A stretch of DNA of 10,182 bases, from positions 1-10,182 of the forward strand of contig JAICEG010000163.1 of assembly GCA_025924295.1 (NCBI GenBank), in the 5' to 3' direction. Shown in pieces: positions 6,063-10,182 of this stretch. The stretch is from Vicinamibacteria bacterium. GTDB lineage: Bacteria > Acidobacteriota > Vicinamibacteria > Vicinamibacterales > UBA2999. A program made the translations under genes and the position numbers. Position 1 is the first letter of the stretch. Each line of letters starts with the position of its first letter. Under the pieces are notes generated by a model that saw only the letters and a program-made list of their open reading frames with translations, did no database searches and was not told where the DNA came from.

Positions 6063-7958
6063 CTATAGCACCTTGGTTCGATTCGAAGCGAGGGGCACGC
6101 TGAACCAGACGGTCGCCCCGCTGGTCGCGTTGTTTTCCGCTCCCATGCGGCCATCATGGGCCTCGACGATGCCACGGGCGATGGCAAGCCCCATCCCCAT
6201 CCCACTCCCTTCGCTTTTCGTGGTGTAGAACGGCTCGAAAATCTGCCGGACTCGATCCGGCGGGATACCGATACCTGTATCGACGACGTCGAGCCGGGCG
6301 TCCCCGTTACTCTGCACGGTCCGGACGCGCACATGCCGGCGCTCTGGCGGCATGGAGGAAACCGCGTCCATCGCATTCATCAATAGATTCAGCAACACCT
6401 GCTGGAGATGAACCCGATCGCCCCGGATCCGGGGCAGGCCATCGGCCAGGCTCGCCTCCAATTCGATGCCTCGTGACCGTGCGTCGGGGCGGACGATGGC
6501 AACGGTTTCTTCCGCGACCTCGTTGAGGTCGAGCGGACGCGCCTCCAGTTCGTGCTTCTGCAACAACCCGCGCATGCGCCGAATGACCTCGCTGGCCCGA
6601 ATGTCGTCCTTGCGAATGTCGCCGATGATGTCGGGCATCTCACTCAATTCGGCGGGCACGGTCGTCGAGGTCAGGAGCATCTGGGCCATGCCGGCGTTCT
6701 GCAGGATGGCGTTGAGAGGCTGATTCAGTTCGTGCGCCAGCGAGGTTGCGAGTTCACCCATGGCCGCGCGTCGATCCAGGTGCGCGAGCGCCGTCAGGTT
6801 GCGCCGCGAATCGATCTCCGCCTGCCGGCGCCGTCTTCGTTCGAACACCAGGCCGGCGATGAGGAACGTCTGCAACAGCGTCACGCTGACGACGGCGATC
6901 ACCAGCCCGCGACGGTCGCGCCAGAAATTCGGCTCGCGAAATCGCAGGACGGCCCCGGGCGGCAGCCGGCGCTCGGGAATGTTCCAGCGTTGAAGCTGGC
7001 GGTCGTCGAATGCCATCGTGGTGAATCTGGCAACCGGGACGGTCACGACCTCTGTCGATGGACTCGCGAGCCGGGCGAGTGCCTCTTCACCAAGAATGCG
7101 GCCGACGCGCGACCAGTCGCGCAGCAATCCGCCAACGGCACCGCACCCGAGATTGTTCACTTCGAAGCTCAAGACAGGCACGGTCCCCGCCGCCGCGATC
7201 GAATCGCAGACGTGGACCGGTGAGACCACGTTCCCCTTCATGTCGACGATCGGCGCCAGGACGAGCGCTGCGCTTGTGTCCGGCAACCGGGATAAGGCGG
7301 CATGCGTCTCCTCCATCGAGATGCCTACCAACTCGACTGGTTCGAGACCGGCCTCTCGCACTTTGCCCGGGTAGCCGCGCCAGCGGGCGAGCTCGATGGC
7401 AGACGCACCGTACACCAGCGCCACTCGCCTCACCTCTGGCAACACCTTTTTGACCACTTCCATCTGGGCCGCGAACGGGTCTTCGAGCAGAACGCCCCCG
7501 GCTCTCGGGAGGGTGCTGCGAGTGTCGACCCGAACACTCCCGGACTCGAAATAGAGCACCTGCGCGTCGGGCCAGGGCTCGCCATGCGCGGCTGCCAGAA
7601 AGTCGAGCGCGTCTTCACCAATCGGCAAGATCAGGTCGATGTGCCGTTCTCGGTACTTGCGACGCAGCCACTCGCGGAGATTCTCGAGGTGCTCCGCCTC
7701 TTCGAACCGTGACGCATCAAGTGACTCGAAGTAGATCGCCGGTGGAGTGGCGGCTGTCATCACCGCGTCGGTGAACGCTTCAAATATGAACCGCATGTAC
7801 GGACGCGTGAAATCGTCGATCGCCAGGAAGAGCACGCTCTGCTGCGCTGCGACGGTCGGTACCTCGGCCGATGGCGCTGGCTGCGGGGCCTGCGCCATCG
7901 ATGGCGCCATCATCGCGAGCGCCAGGACGAGCACGAGCAGAAGTCGCGAGTCACGCAT
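6063..7958 (-). CDS. Sensor histidine kinase with periplasmic ABC-type substrate-binding domain
   Basis: The protein has 631 residues. Seen, in order: a signal sequence (1-23, LLLVLVLALAMMAPSMAQA); a periplasmic region of about 40-345 whose pattern (LFLAIDD..., ALVYG, a two-lobed alternation, PVLSFEVNNLGCGAVGG) resembles the ABC_sub_bind type of periplasmic binding protein; one membrane segment (351-373); and a short basic juxtamembrane helix. The phosphoacceptor box is SLAHELNQPLNAIL with His409. The ATPase domain carries the N box NLLMNAMDAV (Asn528), G1 DTGIGIP (560-566), F box IFEPFYTTK and G2 GMGMGLAIARG. All catalytic motifs are intact. It probably binds a small ligand in the periplasm and phosphorylates the receiver protein encoded next. 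It lies 19 bp after the TonB receptor gene, so the two are likely co-transcribed, suggesting that the sensed ligand relates to that receptor's cargo. The ligand itself is unknown. Confidence 0.92.
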   Translation of the reverse strand: MRDSRLLLVLVLALAMMAPSMAQAPQPAPSAEVPTVAAQQSVLFLAIDDFTRPYMRFIFEAFTDAVMTAATPPAIYFESLDASRFEEAEHLENLREWLRRKYRERHIDLILPIGEDALDFLAAAHGEPWPDAQVLYFESGSVRVDTRSTLPRAGGVLLEDPFAAQMEVVKKVLPEVRRVALVYGASAIELARWRGYPGKVREAGLEPVELVGISMEETHAALSRLPDTSAALVLAPIVDMKGNVVSPVHVCDSIAAAGTVPVLSFEVNNLGCGAVGGLLRDWSRVGRILGEEALARLASPSTEVVTVPVARFTTMAFDDRQLQRWNIPERRLPPGAVLRFREPNFWRDRRGLVIAVVSVTLLQTFLIAGLVFERRRRRQAEIDSRRNLTALAHLDRRAAMGELATSLAHELNQPLNAILQNAGMAQMLLTSTTVPAELSEMPDIIGDIRKDDIRASEVIRRMRGLLQKHELEARPLDLNEVAEETVAIVRPDARSRGIELEASLADGLPRIRGDRVHLQQVLLNLLMNAMDAVSSMPPERRHVRVRTVQSNGDARLDVVDTGIGIPPDRVRQIFEPFYTTKSEGSGMGMGLAIARGIVEAHDGRMGAENNATSGATVWFSVPLASNRTKVL

Positions 7959-7977
7959 GAGGCTGGACAGTCTTCAG

Positions 7978-10116
7978 TCAGAAAGAGGAGGTCATCATGA
8001 CGGCCAGGCGGCGCGGCGGCCCGGCAAAAAGCACGCCTCCGGCCCCGGACCGCACGTAGCGCAGGTTGGTCAGGTTCTCCGCGACCACGCCCAGTGTGAG
8101 ACGGCGGCTCGGGAGCGGCCACGAAGACGAGGCGTCGAACCGCGTGTACGCCGGCGCGGTGATCGCGTTGTCGCGGTTCGTGAAGCGATCGGATTCGTGG
8201 ACGACACCTGCCGCAACCATCAATCCTCGAACCGCGTACCGTGCAAATCGATACCGGACCCACAGGTTGGCCTTGTGCCGCGGCGCATTCGGCAACTCAC
8301 GGCCGGTGGCGCCAAGAGTGTCACGCGTGATCTCGGTGCGCGTCCAGGCGTAGCCGGCGCGCGTGGTCAGGCCAGGGGTCAGCGCACCGATGGCTTCCAG
8401 TTCGAGCCCGTGGCTCTCGCCCTCACCGATCTGCCGGTAGAAACCTCTCGCGTCGGGTTCAGGAACGTTCGTCCGCCGAATGCGAAAGCCAGCTCCAGTG
8501 ACACTGAGTCGCGGCCCCATGAGATCGGCTTTGGCTCCGGCTTCGATCGACCAGTTCTCGGAGAGCGCCGGGGCGAGTCCGTTCTCCAGGTACTGGCCTG
8601 GCACAGGCGGCTCGAAACCCTGCGTATAACTCGAATACAGCGAGAACCACGCTCGTGGCAGCACGACGACGCCGATGCTCGGCGACACCAGGGATTTGGT
8701 TGAAGCTGACTCGGTCGCACCTGTTCTCGTGGCTGCGACCTTGTCATCCACGTCGATGTGGCTCCAGCGAAGACCGGGGACGACGGTAACGTTCCGCCAC
8801 AGTCGCATTTGATCGGTCGCGTAAAAGCCAACGCGGGTCACATTGAAGCGAGTGGGCGCCAACTCCGGCGCGGACGGCGGCGGACCGTATTCGGGATTGT
8901 CGATATCGAGCGGCGCTGCCGGACCGAACCCGATCTGGCTATCAGTCGTGCTGACGCCTGCTTCGATGCCACCAACCAGCTTGTGCTCGATGCTCCCCGT
9001 ACGTGCGGTCGTCGTCGCGAAAGCGTCCGATTGATACTCATCCCACGTGCTGATCTCGCGATAGTGGTACCGCAACGCCGTGCCGCCATCAGGCGACAAC
9101 CCGATGAGCGCCTGGAGATCGAGGTCTCCATCGATCCTCGTGTAGCGACCGGCGATGTGAAGGGATGTCTGTCGGCCGAGGCCCATATCGAGCCGGACGC
9201 CCGGTGACACGTTCCCACCACTCCACCCATCCTCCGGCGCCGCGACGCTGAAGTCCCACGGGTAGCCGGTGAAGTCTCCACGCTGGGCGTCCTCAGTTGC
9301 CGGAACCGTATGCCGGTAGTTGCGACCGCGCTGGCGATAGATTTCCGTGTCGAAGGTCAGCGTCGATCGCGATCCGACGTCGACAGCCAGTGAGGGAAAG
9401 ATGGTGAACCGGCGTTCACCGTTGTCGAACCCGTTCTCGAGCCATTCTCCCGATGCAATCAGTCGATACCGTACGCTTCGGTTCGCGTTGAGTGGTCCGG
9501 TCGCGTCAGCGCTGAGACGTCCGAGCCCCGGGCTGCCGGCGCTGCCGCTGATATCGATGCGTCGCACTGGCATCGGTTTGTTGAGCACGAGGTTGATCAG
9601 CGCGCCCGGGCTTCCGTCTCCGTAGAGCACCGATGCCGGTCCACGCAGATACTGAATGCGGTCGAGCGCCACCGGCTCGCGGACACTCCACGAGTAGGTA
9701 CGAAGTCCATCACGGCGAAGGTCGTAGAAGTCGACGGGAAATCCTCGGGCGAACGCGGGCCCGCGCTCGTCCTGCGGCGTGATTCCGACGGAATAGTCGT
9801 GCCCCTGGGTGATGTTGATCGCCGACATGTCGTCGAGCGTCTGCCGATCGATGATGGTGACGCTGCGTGGCGTTTCGAGGAGCGGTGTCTCGACTTTCGT
9901 GGCAATGGACGATGCGCGCGGCGGCTCGTCGAGTTCGCCCTTGACGACAACCGTCTCTCCTGAGGACACGAGCCGGCCGCCGATTTCCCGTAGGGGCGGC
10001 GACTCCTGCTGCGCGGCAGAAGGCTGCGTCGTCTGTCGCTCCTGTGCCGACGCCGTACCTGCACAGCAGATACCGGCCGTCACCACCCAACTTGCTAGAG
10101 AGAAACGACGATGCAC
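7978..10116 (-). CDS. TonB-dependent siderophore-type outer-membrane receptor
   Basis: The protein has about 712 residues from GTG at 10116. Seen: a signal peptide MHRRFSLASWVVTAGICCAG...ASA-Q; a TonB-box-like ETVVVKG (about 54-60); a plug domain (about 70-181) with TPRSVTIIDRQTLDDM and LRGPASVLYGDGSPGALINLV; then a barrel with TQGFEPPVPGQYLENG, an ENLTNLRYV segment near the end and C-terminal MMTSSF. The plug and barrel motifs are those of siderophore (ferrichrome/pyoverdine-type) receptors. Known role: TonB-powered uptake of a ferric chelate into the periplasm; the cargo is not identifiable here. The frame is also open to ATG at 10140 and GTG at 10158, but only the 10116 start has a good ribosome-binding site and a compact signal peptide. 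No N-terminal signalling (STN) domain is seen, so it is not an obvious FecA-type sigma-factor signaller. Its promoter lies beyond or at the window edge. Confidence 0.92.
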   Translation of the reverse strand: MHRRFSLASWVVTAGICCAGTASAQERQTTQPSAAQQESPPLREIGGRLVSSGETVVVKGELDEPPRASSIATKVETPLLETPRSVTIIDRQTLDDMSAINITQGHDYSVGITPQDERGPAFARGFPVDFYDLRRDGLRTYSWSVREPVALDRIQYLRGPASVLYGDGSPGALINLVLNKPMPVRRIDISGSAGSPGLGRLSADATGPLNANRSVRYRLIASGEWLENGFDNGERRFTIFPSLAVDVGSRSTLTFDTEIYRQRGRNYRHTVPATEDAQRGDFTGYPWDFSVAAPEDGWSGGNVSPGVRLDMGLGRQTSLHIAGRYTRIDGDLDLQALIGLSPDGGTALRYHYREISTWDEYQSDAFATTTARTGSIEHKLVGGIEAGVSTTDSQIGFGPAAPLDIDNPEYGPPPSAPELAPTRFNVTRVGFYATDQMRLWRNVTVVPGLRWSHIDVDDKVAATRTGATESASTKSLVSPSIGVVVLPRAWFSLYSSYTQGFEPPVPGQYLENGLAPALSENWSIEAGAKADLMGPRLSVTGAGFRIRRTNVPEPDARGFYRQIGEGESHGLELEAIGALTPGLTTRAGYAWTRTEITRDTLGATGRELPNAPRHKANLWVRYRFARYAVRGLMVAAGVVHESDRFTNRDNAITAPAYTRFDASSSWPLPSRRLTLGVVAENLTNLRYVRSGAGGVLFAGPPRRLAVMMTSSF

Positions 10117-10124
10117 GGTTTCAG

Positions 10125-10130
10125 CCTTCT
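10125..10130 (-). promoter_or_regulatory. Ribosome-binding site selecting the GTG start at 10116
   Basis: AGAAGG on the minus strand lies 8 nt before GTG at 10116. It matches the Shine-Dalgarno consensus at five of six bases. The upstream alternatives (ATG 10140, GTG 10158) have nothing comparable, which is why the shorter receptor start was chosen. Confidence 0.5.
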
Positions 10131-10182
10131 CCCACGACATGCCGTGGGCTGGGATCACTACTTTCGATCAGTGCCGGGGAGA

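Noticed and set aside
6066..6081. A third ACCAAGG resembling the shared promoter block, at the end of the histidine kinase gene.
   Set aside because: Only the 7-mer matches, there is no -35/-10 pair at the right spacing, and it lies in the last codons of the kinase.

Overview
This window comes from a G+C-rich, Gram-negative (diderm) bacterium. Evidence for the diderm envelope is a TonB-dependent receptor and a FadL-type porin, both ending in the C-terminal phenylalanine used for outer-membrane insertion, together with exported enzymes and a lipoprotein. An oxygen-dependent formylglycine-generating enzyme suggests an aerobic lifestyle. The phylum cannot be fixed from the sequence. Acidobacteriota (Vicinamibacteria-like) is my low-confidence guess; a myxobacterial or gemmatimonad source is also possible. 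No mobile element, tRNA, rRNA or CRISPR array was found.

All seven well-supported genes lie on the minus strand, so transcription runs from high to low coordinates. (1) About 10116 to 5589 is a sensing and uptake block: a TonB-dependent siderophore-type receptor, a membrane histidine kinase whose periplasmic part resembles an ABC-transporter substrate-binding protein, and a stand-alone receiver-domain response regulator with no output domain. (2) 5497 to 4148 is a FadL/OMPP1-family outer-membrane channel with its own predicted promoter and possibly a leaderless mRNA. (3) 4147 to 3831 is the only sizeable non-genic stretch. It holds an inverted array of degenerate 7-bp repeats able to fold into a long hairpin, a second copy of the promoter module found before the FadL gene, and a possible 52-codon leader ORF. 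(4) 3830 to 1 is a sulfatase operon: a HAD-superfamily lipoprotein hydrolase, a secreted arylsulfatase with a C-T-A-G-R maturation motif, and a membrane-anchored formylglycine-generating enzyme (FGE) that runs off the window's left edge.

The sulfatase operon is self-contained, since the sulfatase is inactive until its motif cysteine becomes formylglycine and the FGE lies 25 bp downstream. The FGE has an N-terminal membrane anchor, so maturation probably happens at or outside the inner membrane. The FadL gene and the sulfatase operon share a 22-bp block (18/22 identical) followed, at identical spacing, by sigma70-like -35 and -10 elements and an ATG 7-8 nt after the -10. This suggests they are co-regulated: a channel for a hydrophobic compound together with enzymes removing sulfate and possibly phosphate. 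The two-component pair beside the TonB receptor may sense the ligand that receptor imports, but nothing here shows that it controls the sulfatase genes.

The most unusual features are the shared leaderless-type promoter module, the leader ORF whose stop codon overlaps the lipoprotein start (TGATG), the inverted heptamer array, and the membrane-tethered FGE.
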